The notes under the pieces are model-generated. The model was given only the letters and a program-made list of their open reading frames with translations, had not been told where the DNA came from and ran no database searches. Source: Ottelia alismoides (lineage: Eukaryota; Streptophyta; Magnoliopsida; Alismatales; Hydrocharitaceae). From it: DNA of 64,000 bases. The stretch is taken from assembly GCA_037367405.1 (NCBI GenBank), contig JAZKJV010002623.1:620001-684000 (forward strand). Direction: 5' to 3'. Numbering within the stretch: position 1 is the stretch's first letter; every line of letters starts with the position of its first letter. Position numbers and translations under genes: made by a program. Positions 34,957 to 45,733 of this stretch are shown here, piece after piece.

Positions 34957-35105
34957 TGTTAGAAGAAAAGAGTCTTTGTTATGATAATAAGAAAACCCTA
35001 GGCTCTCTTATATAGGGAGAGGCCGTAGGGGTAAATTACATGGATGTCTAAATAGAAACAGGGTACATAAACATATAATAATAATAGAAACTAACTATCT
35101 CTACA
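34957..35105 (-). repeat. 5' LTR of copia G
   Basis: 149 bp, minus-strand TGTAGAGATAGTTAG to CTTCTAACA, with promoter-like CCCTATATAAGAGAGCC. Confidence 0.95.
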
Positions 35106-36660
35106 ACTATCAGGATACTTTCTCTCTAGTGGTCAGGCATTCTATTATGCGTATTCTTCTTTCAGTTGTTGTGACACGAGATTGGCCCCTGTATCAGCTT
35201 GATGTGAAGAATGCTTTCCTCTATAGTGATCTACAGGAGGAGTCTATATGCAGCAGCCACCTGGGTTTCTTGCTGAGGAGTGTCAGAAGGTGTGCATACT
35301 ACACAAGGCTATTTATGGTCTTAAGCAGAGTCCAAGAGCATGGTTCCATAAGCTCTCGGACTTGATAGAGCAGCAGGGGTTTGTGCGATCAACTGTCGAT
35401 CACTCCTTGTTTGTGCAGAAGACCCAGAGAGGTACTATTACCATTCTTGTGTGCGTTGATGACATTATTGTTACATGAGATGACAAGCAGGGCATTCAAG
35501 GTGCCAAGGACTTCCGAGGTTAGCAGTTTGTGACCATGGATCTTGAACATCTACGCTACTTCTTTGGGTTGGAGTTTGCACGGAACCAGCAAGGTCTTGT
35601 GATGACCCAGAGGAAGTATGTTGTAGATCTTCTCTCAGAGACAGGCATGACAGATTGCAGACCTGCCACTATTCCTATTGACCAAGCATGAAGTTATATG
35701 ATGATGACACTGAGGAGGTCGACAAGAGCAGTCACAGGGAGCTTGTTGGCAAGCTACTATATGTGACCATCATCAGGCCCGACATATCCTTTGTTGTGAG
35801 CAAAGTAAGTCAGTTTATGGAGCATCCAGACAGACACATGTGGATGCAGTCCATATGATTCTGAGATATCTGAAGACTTCATCTGGTATAGGACTTCTTT
35901 TCAGCAGTGGCACATCTCTCTCAATTACAGCATGTGCAGATGCAGATTATGTTGGATGTCCAAAGGATAGAAAGTCTACCTCGGGCTTTGTTGTGTTTAT
36001 AGAGAATTCCCTGGTTTCATGGAAGAGCAAGAAGCGGACTGTGGTCGCCAGATCTAGTGCTGAGTCAGAATATAGGGCTATGGCACAAGCTACCACAGAG
36101 ATGATGTGGGTCAGATCTGTTCTTACTGACCCTGAAGACTTCATCTGGTATAAGACTTCTTTTCAGCAATGGCACATCTCTCTCAATTACAGCATGTGCA
36201 GATGCAGATTATGTTGGATGTCCAAAGGATAAAAAGTCTACCTCGGGTTTTGCTGTGTTTATAGAGAATTCTCTGGTTTCATGGAAAAGCAAGAAGCAAA
36301 CTGTGGTTGCTAGATCAAGTGCTAAGTCAAAATACAGGGCTATGACACAAGCTACCACGGAGACGATGTAGGTCAGATCTATTCTTACTGACCTGACTAT
36401 AGAGGTGTCACTTCCCATGTACCTCTAATATGACAATCAAGTTGCTCTTTTTATTGCCAACAACCCCACATTCCATGAGAGAACGAAACATGTTGAGGTA
36501 TACTGCCATTATACTAGAGATATGATTCAGAAGGGCCTGATTTTAATTCCCATGTTAGTTCAGGAGAGTAAACAGCAGATATCTTTACCAAGGCATTACT
36601 CAGGGGGCCATTTCAGAAGTGTTCGTCCAAGCTGAGCATGATTGACATCTATGCTCCATA
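35106..36660 (+). pseudogene. pol of copia F, part after copia G (RT, RNase H)
   Basis: RT resumes directly at the G insertion point (YQDTF). The active-site box is CVDD at about 35455 instead of YVDD, followed by a stop. RNase H motifs ACADADYVGCPKDRKSTSGF appear twice because of a tandem duplication. C-terminal motifs reach the polypurine tract. Confidence 0.85.
35870..36393 (+). repeat. 262-bp tandem duplication in copia F RNase H
   Basis: Copy 1 is 35870-36131 and copy 2 is 36132-36393. Both start CTGAAGACTTCATCTGGTAT and end near TTCTTACTGACC. The copies have diverged at many sites, so the duplication is not recent. Confidence 0.85.
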
Positions 36661-36671
36661 TTGAGGGGGAG

Positions 36672-36816
36672 TGTAGAGATATTTCTACATTCCGTGTATA
36701 TTTCCAGTTATTTTACTTCTTTATGTCTATCTTATGTAATTTACCTATAGGTCTCTCCCCTATATAAGAGAGCCTAGAGTTACAAGAATAACACATCTCT
36801 TCTTTTTCTCTCGACA
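36672..36816 (+). repeat. 3' LTR of copia F
   Basis: TGTAGAGATATTTC to CTCTCGACA; partner of 26572-26716. Confidence 0.9.
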
Positions 36817-36874
36817 TAAACAATTAATTAATATTGTGAGTATATACATGCATGTATGTATCACTTTAATTACA

Positions 36875-38640
36875 TTTTAAAATGTATGCCGAAAGGATGC
36901 ACCTTCGTGGAGCAAAAAAACTGGCACCGTTGAAATCACATGTTTAAGAAGCACCAATTCCCTCCCCCCACCCCCACTTGACATTGTTGATGCTTTCCAA
37001 GCCACCATTCGTCCCTCCAGTCTGCCCAAAATTGGCCTCCATTCTGCAGCCTTCAAATGACCAACTACCAAGTGGCAGGGGCAAACCCAGATAAGTGATA
37101 GGCAAACTGCTAATGGGACATCCCAGCAGCCTTACCGCCTCTTAAGTAGCGTGTGGGGACATGTCAAAAGGTACCACAATCGACTTCTCCATGTTAATCT
37201 GCAATTCCGACATGTCTTCAAAGATGTCCATAACAAGTGATGTCCGTCGAATTTTTTCGTTGTTATCATCAAGGAAAATCATAGTATCATCAGCATACTG
37301 TAGCATAGGGATCGAGATATCCTCCTTCGTGTACCCAGAGCACCACTCCGCCTATGATGTTAACCCCATCATAACAGCCAACGCATCCGCAAAAATGACA
37401 AAGAGTAAGGGGGCCAATGAACAACCCTGTCTTACTCCCCGTTGTGGCTGGTAAAATCCACCTTCTAGTTTCCCATTCGTCAGCACATCAAAAGATGCAG
37501 TCGTAACACACCGCTTAATCAATGAGATCTATAAACTGGGGAATCCCCTCTTCTCCCGTGACGACCAAAGGAAACACCAATCAACACAATCATATGGTTT
37601 AGAGAAGTCCACCTTCCATAACAACCCCTTAGTCTTATTTCTCTTCCAATCTGAAACCATTTCTGATGCTGCACAAGCTCATTCTCCATACATCTCCCAT
37701 GTATAAATACAGTATACTCAGGTGAAATAATGCTTGGTAGAATCTTTCTGAGATAATTTGCAAGAATCTTGGTCGCGATCAAATATATCCCATTAGAAAG
37801 TGCAATAAGTCTTAGTCCTCAATTCTGCCCAGCATCTCTTTCTTAGGCAGTAAAAAGAGCAACATCCTATTCAAATGTTTAAAAATGTGTTGCCATCACG
37901 AAATTCATATAGCACCTCCAACACATCTTTTTTAATCACCTCCCAGAATTCCATGTAAAAAACAATACAAAATCCATTAGGTCCCGACGTTCCATCTACA
38001 TTGAGTTGAAATAATGTCGCCTTGGTATTGTCCTCAATGACTAGCGAAGCAAAGTGACCACCTGACTCTTAGAGATCCTCTTCACACCCCTACCACGTCA
38101 CCCCCAACCTACCCGCGGTCTCCTCCCGCTTAAACTCCTGAAAGTATGAGCAAAGAGACGCGCCCACTTCATGATCCCAATGCACCACCGTGCCACAAAC
38201 GGTTATAGAATGAGCGTAATTCTCCCGCCTTCACCCGTTCTGATGTGGCTTAATGTCAGAAGATTTGAACATCTTTTTTATACATGTTGTCACTCCATGG
38301 AGGTCTGGAGGAAGGCTAACAGCCTAACACATCTTGGCTCAAAGCAGAATCAGCAAAATCGTGACACGAATTTTTAGAGATCCATCAGAGTGGTGTATGG
38401 AAATGGACATGAGGACAACTCCTATTCATTCGTAGTGATGTGGGCCATTTGGTGTTGAAGAAATGAGGTTATTTTCGTGGACAACATTTTTCTAGTGAGA
38501 ATGTGATTGAACATTGTAGGGCATTGCTTTGGATTTGGAATGATGTAACCTAATCGTTTTTCACTAATACTATATAAAATTTTCTTTGAGGTGGGTCCCA
38601 ACTTGGGACTCCACCCTTTTCCTATCAAAACAAAAAAAAA
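36875..38640 (+). mobile_element. L1 LINE with 5' inversion (twin priming)
   Basis: 13-bp duplication CACTTTAATTACA at 36862-36874 and 38641-38653, with an A-run at 38629-38640. From 36875 to about 38210 the L1 RT lies on the minus strand (TVVHWDHEVGAS, GTSGPNGFCIVFYMEFWE, ILANYLRKILPSIISPEY, GRLEGRMVAWKA). From about 38215 to the A-run the zf-RVT and 3' UTR lie on the + strand (RRFEHLFYTCCHSMEVWRKA). About 250 residues between the two parts are missing. The frames are broken. Confidence 0.85.
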
Positions 38641-38653
38641 CACTTTAATTACA

Positions 38654-38989
38654 ATCTAATATCAACCCAACTTATATGTATACCTGTGTGGATATTTGTG
38701 CATTTGTGTATAAATGTCTACATGAACACATGCATATGTATATGTATCGGTATGTATATATATGTAGATATATATCACCTAAGAACAATCTATGATTAAC
38801 TAAATATATATATATAGTATGTGTATGTGTGTTTGTGTTTATGTATATATATTATGTATGTATGTTTGTATGTTTGTCTATTTACATGTGTGTACGTGTA
38901 TATGTTTGTGTCTATATATAGGTAGATATGTGTATAGGTATATGTCTATTTTCATGTGTATGTATTGTGGATACATGTAGAATAGGATA
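38654..38989. repeat. AT/GT-rich low-complexity stretch
   Basis: Degenerate TATATGTA/TGTGTATG runs with no gene. It continues the AT-rich DNA seen at 26460-26571 and 36822-36861, the ancestral target of copia F and the L1. Confidence 0.6.
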
Positions 38990-40215
38990 TTGCTAAAGGG
39001 GAGGTGAATAATAGATATTGCAAATAATAGCCTATTAAAAAATTGCCAAACAATACGCATAAATATCAAACAATATGAGCAACCACTAGCGTCAAGATGT
39101 TAGCGTGGAAACCCAACTAGGTGAAAACCACGACCCAAGTCAGACTCAAGATTCCCAATCACCTGTCTCTATCAAACAATCATTATACCGAGTTAAATGT
39201 CACAAATAACCCAATCATTTTTACAAATATTTATTTTTGGATCCCACATCAAAGACCTACACACTTTGGATCATACACCAAAGTTCCGTACCATAGTACA
39301 CTACAATGGTTCAAACACCAATGGCTTCAATTTCAGATCAAACACCACAAGTTCATGCATGTTTGGATAGAACATCAAGGTATTCGCAATGCTTGGATCA
39401 AACATCAAGCCACCTACAATGCTAAGATCAAACACCAAGTCACCGGCAAAATAGACGTTAGGAGAGAACAGATATATATAGATGTTTTTGATCAAGTCAG
39501 GATCTTGTATGTTATACATATTTATATATATAGTGTATATCAATGACAAGCATAATAGCAATAAGCCCAGATTTCAAACAACGATAGAGTTTCTTGGAAA
39601 AACTAGTTGGAGTTGAATCACCTAGGAAGGATTTCTCTAACAAGTCATCAAGAGATTGATACTCAGATGGTGATTGAGGATTGGGGAGAGATGCGATGCA
39701 CATATCCAGAAGTGGTAAGTTGCTCTCAAAGAATATAATGCAAAAACACTCTTCACCAATATAAAATTGAAATATGAATGGTGTAAATGAGATCTGTCTT
39801 ACAAATAGTGCCTAGAACCATATATAGAGTACGTAAATGACGGAGGGTCTGCATAGCCATTGAAGGTCGCAAAATAGCCATTAGGGTGCAAAATAGGAAT
39901 AAGATCAATGTTTAAAAATATTGTACAGATAATCGGTCATTCACAAATAGTAATCAATCAACACAGTATTTGACCGATCAATTTCTGACCATTTGAGGCT
40001 TCATTTGAATAGTGACTGATCATATCAAAAAACCTGATCGACAAGTGATGACCACTGGCAAAAATTGATCTATCAATGAAAAAGTAGGTCGATCAAGCAG
40101 TCATCGATCAATGTTGTAATGTTTATCGATCCGTACATAGAAAGTTGACAAAGTTGATCAACCAATTTACTTGAGATTATCGATCAATTCTAAGAAAAAT
40201 TTTGCAAATTGCAAG
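38990..40215 (-). repeat. LTR-like sequence, minus orientation
   Basis: Contains GTGGAAACCCAACTAGGTGA (near 39103), degenerate repeats of GGATCAAACACCAA (39265-39440), and CGATCA motifs at 39960-40190 like those at 18130-18410. CATAGCCATTGA is shared with 18036. No coding region; ends not fixed. Confidence 0.45.
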
Positions 40216-40463
40216 AACTAATTTTGTTAACTCAACCATGGCCGGTCCCAAGCCGGGTAAATGAGAAGGGTTGATTTAGGTAGCCGACAGCCGGCGTTTT
40301 AAATAGTATTTAAAAAAAATACTATTTAGAAAGTTGCCTCATGACAGTCGGATCTTTTCAACATGGATTTAAGCAAACATACAGATTTTGTTGGGGCATT
40401 CCCTACTTGCGATGCGTTGCATCGCCCGAATGTAATGAAAAATTGGCAAGGACCGCTACATTG

Positions 40464-40880
40464 CAAGGTTGCAGAAAGCGGTAGTCGGTATTCAGTCGGC
40501 GGAGTCACCTACTAAGGATTAGTCGGCAGTCGGGCGACTAGTCGGAATTAGTCGATCATTAGTCGATTTTGAATTTTTAATTATTTTAAATATATAAATC
40601 AGTTTTTTATACATATATTCGTATGTATATACATATATTTGTACATTTTATATGACATCATGATAAAACAAAAGAAGTAATTGACTTTAAATATAACATT
40701 AAGCATATTAGAATATGTTTGCTTTAAAAAAAGTGAAAAACAAAAAAAATTAAAAAGGTTGTTGTAAAAGTCGGCCGATTAGTCGGCCCTAGTCGAGTCG
40801 GCTACCCCCCTCCCCCCCCCCCCCCGACTCGACTAGTTGGACCGACTAGTCGGCCTAGTCGGCCGACTTTTGCAAGCTTG
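40464..40880 (+). mobile_element. hAT-type MITE a in the RTE 5' region
   Basis: 417 bp with an exact 8-bp duplication CTACATTG at 40456-40463 and 40881-40888. Ends are CAAGGTTGCAGAAAGCGG and, inverted, CAAGCTTGCAAAAGTCGG. Contains GTCGGCCGAC/ACTAGTCGG motifs and a C-run at 40806-40825. Confidence 0.88.
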
Positions 40881-40998
40881 CTACATTGCAGCTTGGATGT
40901 AGTTTAAAAATTGCAAGGGTTCTCGCATGAGGAACGCATGTGGGTAATTAAGCTAGTTCCGCTGCATCACCGCCCGGATGCAGTCCAAAATTTACAAG

Positions 40999-41395
40999 CA
41001 ATGTTGTAAAAGTCACGCGACTAGCCCGACTAGTAGGTCCGACTAGTCTAGTCAATGGGGTGGCCGACCGAGTACCGACTAATTCCGACTAAGTCCACTA
41101 GTTAATCAATTTTTGCTTGGAGATACCATATTTTCTTACTTTTTTAAAAGCAAACTTATTCTAATATGCTTAATGCTTTATTTGAATTCAATTACTTCTT
41201 TTGATTCATTATGATAGTAAAAAATATATAAATCTATGTAAATATATTATAATATATGTATAAAAATGATTTATATATGTAAAAAAACAAAGTCGATTAA
41301 AGCCTGACTAAATCCGATTAATCGTCCGACTACCGATTAACCCTTAGTCAGTGACCCGACCGACCTAGTACCGACTACCGACTTTTGCAACCTTG
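40999..41395 (+). mobile_element. hAT-type MITE b, same family as MITE a
   Basis: 397 bp with an exact 8-bp duplication TTTACAAG at 40991-40998 and 41396-41403. Ends are CAATGTTGTAAAAGTC and, inverted, CAAGGTTGCAAAAGTC. The internal CGACTAG units match those of MITE a. Confidence 0.88.
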
Positions 41396-44205
41396 TTTAC
41401 AAGGATTCTCGCATAATGGACGCATACGAGTAAAGAAGTTAGTCTAAAAGAGATTGCAACGGAAGTTGCAGATTGGCAGTTGGAATATTGGCACTATAAC
41501 TAGAAAATTGATGGAGATAGTGGATACAATGGAAAGAAGGAAGATTCATATACTATGTCTTCAAGAGACTAAATGGGTTGAAGAGAAAGCAAGGAAAATC
41601 GAGAAGACATGCTTTAAACTTTGGTATTCAGATAAAGATAATGGTAGAAACGGTGTTGAAGTGGTTGTTCATAAGGATTTGAAGGATTGTGTGGTTGAGG
41701 TGCAAAGTATCAGGGATCAGATTATTTTGCTAAAATTGATGCTTGAAGAAGAAATTCTGAATGTCATCTCAATTTATACACCGCAAATTGATTTAGATGA
41801 AAGGACTAAACAAGCTTTTTGGGAGGATCTAGATAAGATTTTACAAGGAATCCCACGAAGAGAGATGATTTGCATAAGTGGAGATATTAATGGACATGCG
41901 GGAAAAGATGCTTCAAGGTATTCTAGTGTTCATGGAGGACATGGTTTTAGGGATAGAAATGAAGAGGGAAAAGTCATCCTGGATTTTGAACGGCATATGA
42001 TCTTTTCATAACAAACACTCTCATCAAGAAGAGGGAAGAGCATTTAATTACTTATAAGAGTGGGCCAACTAGAACATAGATAGATTACTTTGCGTTGAGG
42101 AGAAGAGATCGGTTGTGTTGTAAAGACTGCAAAGTACTCCAAGGAGAGAGAATGACAACCCAACATCGCTTGCTAGTCTTGAATGTACAAATAAAAGGGT
42201 CGGTAAATAAAGGGAGGGTTTCTAAGATCTCTAGAACTAGATGGTGGAATCTTCCACTGAAGCAAGCGAGCTTCAGGGAGAAGGTTTTAGAAGACTTATC
42301 TTGAGATTGTAGCGGTAGTGCACACGAGATGTGGAAGGCAGTAGCATCTTGTATACGAAAGGTAGCCAAAGATATACTAGGCGAGTCAAAGGGAGGAGCT
42401 CTGAGTCAAAAGGAGGCTTGAAGGAGTGAAGGGGTGCAAGAGAAGATAAAAATTAAAAGAGCATGCTTTAAAGCAATGTCTAAGGATAGAACAGAGGAAA
42501 CTGTCACAAACTACAAAATAGCGAAGAAGGAAGCAAAGAAGGCTGTAAGCGAAGCTAAGTCAAAAGCTTATGAAGTTTTGTATAAAAATCCCGACTCTAT
42601 TGACCTATCTCAAGTGAGATACACTATGGACGAGGAAGGTCGCGTGCTTGTTACTCAGAAGGATATAAAGACTAGATGTGAGCAGTACTTCCATAAACTT
42701 TTTATTAGGGAAGGAAATAGAGAGATCACTTTGGGTGATCTAGCTAGTGAAAGTTACTTGAATCATGCAAGCTATAGACGGATACAAAGAAAGGAAGTAG
42801 AGGAGGCTTTGAAGGTTATGAGTCCTGGGAAAGGTGTAGGACCGGATGACATCCCTGTAGAAGTATGGAGAGTTTTAGGTGAGCACGGTTTGACTTGGCT
42901 TACGTATTTATTCAATGTTATTTGGCGAAGCAAGAAAATGCATGAAGATTGGAGGAGTATCGTGGTGCCTCTTATAAGAATAAAGGAGACATTCAAAATT
43001 GTTCAAATTATAGAGGTATCAAGCTGATGAGTCACACTATGAAAATTTGGGAACGTGTGATCGAAAGAAGCTTGAGGCAAGTTTCCAACGTAAAAGAAAA
43101 CCAAATCGGATTCATGCCATGTCGCTCAACTATTGAAGCCATCCATTTGCTGAGGAGAATAATGGAAATTTATAGAGCTAAAAGGAAGAACATATTCTCT
43201 TTATTGATTTGGAGAAGGTTTATGATTATGTCCCACGAGAGATATTGTGGAGAGTTTTGCAAGAGAGACAAGTATTTGTCCTATACATTAACCTCATAAA
43301 GGACATGTATGATAGGGCTTTATCTTGTGTAAGGACCCCGTCTGGGAAGACTGGATATTTTGACATCAACAGTGGTTTACATCAAAGTTAAGCTTTGAGT
43401 CCATTTCTTTTTACTTTGATTATGGACGAGTTAACAAGTCACATTCAGGACGAGTTACCTTGGTGTATGTTATTTGCTGATGATATATTGTGTTGATTGA
43501 CGAGACTAGAGATGGAGTAAATGAGAAGCTTGAGGTCTGGAGACATGAGTTGGAGACTAAAGGATTTCGTATAAGTGAGGCTAAAATGGAATATATGGAG
43601 TGCACCTTTGATAGAAGCAATAGTGAAAGAATCGAGGTGAAGATTGGTAACGATAACATTCAGAAGAGAGATTTTTTTTAGATATCTGGGATCTATTTTG
43701 CAATATGATGGGGAAATTGATGGAGATGTTACTAATAGAATAAATGCATGCTGGCTAAAGTGGAGAGGAGCCTCTTCTATTCTCTGTGATAAGAAAATTC
43801 CTTTAAAAATTAAAGGAAAGTTTTACAAAGCAACCATGAGACCTGCTATGCTCTATGGATCTGAATGTTGGCCTGTGAACCATAGACATGTGTAGAATGA
43901 ATGTAGAAGAAATGAAAATGCTAAGGTAGATGTGTGGACACACACACGTAAAGATCGGATTCAAAATGATGCAATCAGAATGAAAGTTGGTGTAACTCCG
44001 ATCGAGGATAAGATGCGAGAAATCCGCTTAAGGTGTTTTGGTCATTTGCAAAGGAGGTCAGCTGATGCACCGGTTAGGAGATGCGAGTTTTGGGATGTTG
44101 AGTCATCTAAGAGAGGGTAAAGAAGGCCCAAGAAGTGTTGGAATGAGACTATGCGAAAGGATCTTAGTATTTTGGATCTAAGCCCGAGAATGACCCAAGA
44201 TAAGC

Positions 44206-44690
44206 CCAAGCAACATCTCCATCAATTTCCTCCGTCATGTTGCAAAATAGATCCCAGATATCTAAAAGAATCCCTCTTTCTGAATATTATCATCACATGT
44301 CTTCACCTCGATTCTTCCATCATTGCTTCCATAAAAAATACACTCTATATATTCAGTCTTAGCCCTACTTATACGAAATCTTTTAGTCTCCAATGCATAT
44401 CTCCAGACCTCAAGCTTCTCATTTACTCCATTTCCAATCTGATAAATCAACACAATATCATAAGCAAACAACATGCACTAAGGTATCTCATCCTAAATGT
44501 GACTTGTCAACTCGTCCATAATCAAAGTAAAAAGAAATGGACTCAAAGTTGAACCTTGATGTAAACCACTGTTGAAGTCAAAATAGGCAGTCTTCCCATA
44601 TTGGATCCTTACACAAGATAAAGCCATATCATACATATTCTTTATGAGGTTAATGTATAGGACAAGTACTTGTCTAAGTTGTCTCTTCTC
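44206..44690 (-). pseudogene. RTE LINE fragment, inverted relative to the + copy
   Basis: Minus-strand RT core ([54 protein letters not shown]). It corresponds to about 43255-43733 of the + copy, forming a foldback of some 480 bp arms. Confidence 0.82.
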
Positions 44691-44696
44691 CATAAA

Positions 44697-45240
44697 CATC
44701 CATGAAGATGACAAAGTAAAATGCACTGTCAAGATAGCTAACCATTAGAGAATCACATAAATCTGAGTCAATCAAATCCAAAACTTGTGCCTTCCTAAAG
44801 GATGAGTTACTTTTGAATATAACTCTCGATTACTTTTCCACCAAGAAATAAGTACAACATTCTATCTTTTCATTCTTAACATCTAAAAGATAATTCCTCC
44901 AAATCAAGGTATACAGGCTATTCTCACTAACATGGTTGAACCTCATATGCTACAACTAAATTGAATGGTCATCATAGGTTGCATTCACTACGATCTTGAA
45001 AATTATGGCATGCATAACAGTTATTATAGTACTTCTTCCCTTTGAGACGTAAGAAAAGTACTATTGGTATTTTTCCATTGTCTACCATCAAAAATATTGC
45101 AATAAGCTTCATCTTCAAGCTTTTCGTGGACACTGAGTTTAGATGCATATCAAGAGTATGTCTCACATCTTTTCGCTTCAAAAGTTGATTCGAAAAAACC
45201 TTTTATCTTCAAATGGTGATGCAATCCGATTTTCATTAGT
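44697..45240 (-). pseudogene. Copia fragment E (GAG-pre-integrase to integrase start)
   Basis: Minus-strand pieces read HMRFNHVSENSLYTLIWRNY, then a KFKSNSSFRKAQVLDLIDSD-like stretch and YFVIFMD, the usual order around the copia integrase zinc region. Several stops. A lineage distinct from D. Confidence 0.6.
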
Positions 45241-45242
45241 TA

Positions 45243-45733
45243 CAACAACAAAGTATTTCCCCATATTAAATAGGGTCGGCTACATGGATTCTTTACCTTT
45301 ATTCAGATCTATGTTGGGCCATTCTCGAGATTATATCCAAATAACTAAGATCCCTTCGGATAGTCGTATTCCAAACAACTAAAGCCTTACTCGCCCTTTC
45401 TTACTTGGCTCAACATCACAAATCTAGCATCTTCTATACATCAGTCGACCTCCTTTACAAGTGACTAAACCATCGTAAGCGGTTTTCTCTCATCTTGTCC
45501 TCTATTGGAGCAACACCAACTTTCCTTTTAATTGCATCATTCAAAATCTGATCTTCTCGTGTAAGAACAAACGCCCACCTTAGCATTTTCGTTTCTGCTA
45601 CTATCATTCTCTGCACATGTCTATGGTTCAAAGGTCAACGTTTTGATCAATAGAGCATAGCAGGTATCACAGGTGCTTTGTGATACTTTCCTTTGTTTTT
45701 AAAAGGAATTTTACAGTAGATGCTCCTCTCAAC
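45243..45733 (-). pseudogene. RTE LINE 3' end, minus strand, with TTG tail
   Basis: The + strand starts CAACAACAAAG (inverted TTG tail) and continues with the reverse complement of the RTE 3' UTR and last coding part. It stops at the segment equivalent to about 43748 of the + copy, where copia D RT begins. Confidence 0.8.

Larger units (their letters stand above)
30068..35105 (-). mobile_element. Copia element G, full-length and apparently young
   Basis: 5,038 bp on the minus strand inside copia F RT. Target duplication ACTAT at 30063-30067 and 35106-35110. The LTRs are identical except for a 13-bp insertion in the 3' LTR. PBS (minus) TGGTATCAGAGCCGCC is at 34956-34941. The polypurine tract TTGAGGGGGAG lies just before the 3' LTR. 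One uninterrupted Gag-Pol frame. Confidence 0.97.
26572..36816 (+). mobile_element. Copia element F, decayed, containing copia G
   Basis: Two 145-bp LTRs, a PBS (TGGTATCAGAGTGG at 26717), gag, pol and a polypurine tract (TTGAGGGGGAG before 36672). Target duplication TAAAC at 26567-26571 and 36817-36821. The LTRs differ at about 14 sites. Copia G occupies 30068-35105. Confidence 0.93.
40380..44205 (+). pseudogene. RTE-clade LINE, plus strand
   Basis: The 5' region (from about 40400, homologous to minus-strand 16430-16370) holds two hAT MITEs. The endonuclease starts at 41454 (MQRKLQIGSWNIGTITRKLM, ILCLQETKW) and is broken after 42011. RT runs from 42434 (KIKRACFKAMSKDRTEETVT, GPDDIPVEVWRVLGEHGL) through 43299 (TMKIWERVIERSL, IGFMPCRSTIEAIHLLRR). 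The active-site region FADD near 43478 is followed by a one-base frameshift. The end carries [20 protein letters not shown] (43990-44080). The TTG-tail 3' end is missing at 44205, where a minus-strand RTE piece joins. Confidence 0.87.

Noticed and set aside
40806..40825. C-run as a regulatory or G-quadruplex site
   Set aside because: A homopolymer inside a MITE; more likely replication slippage, and its length may be a sequencing artefact.
44206..45733. Single RTE copy split by insertion of copia E
   Set aside because: The two minus pieces are in the wrong order for one copy with a simple insertion.
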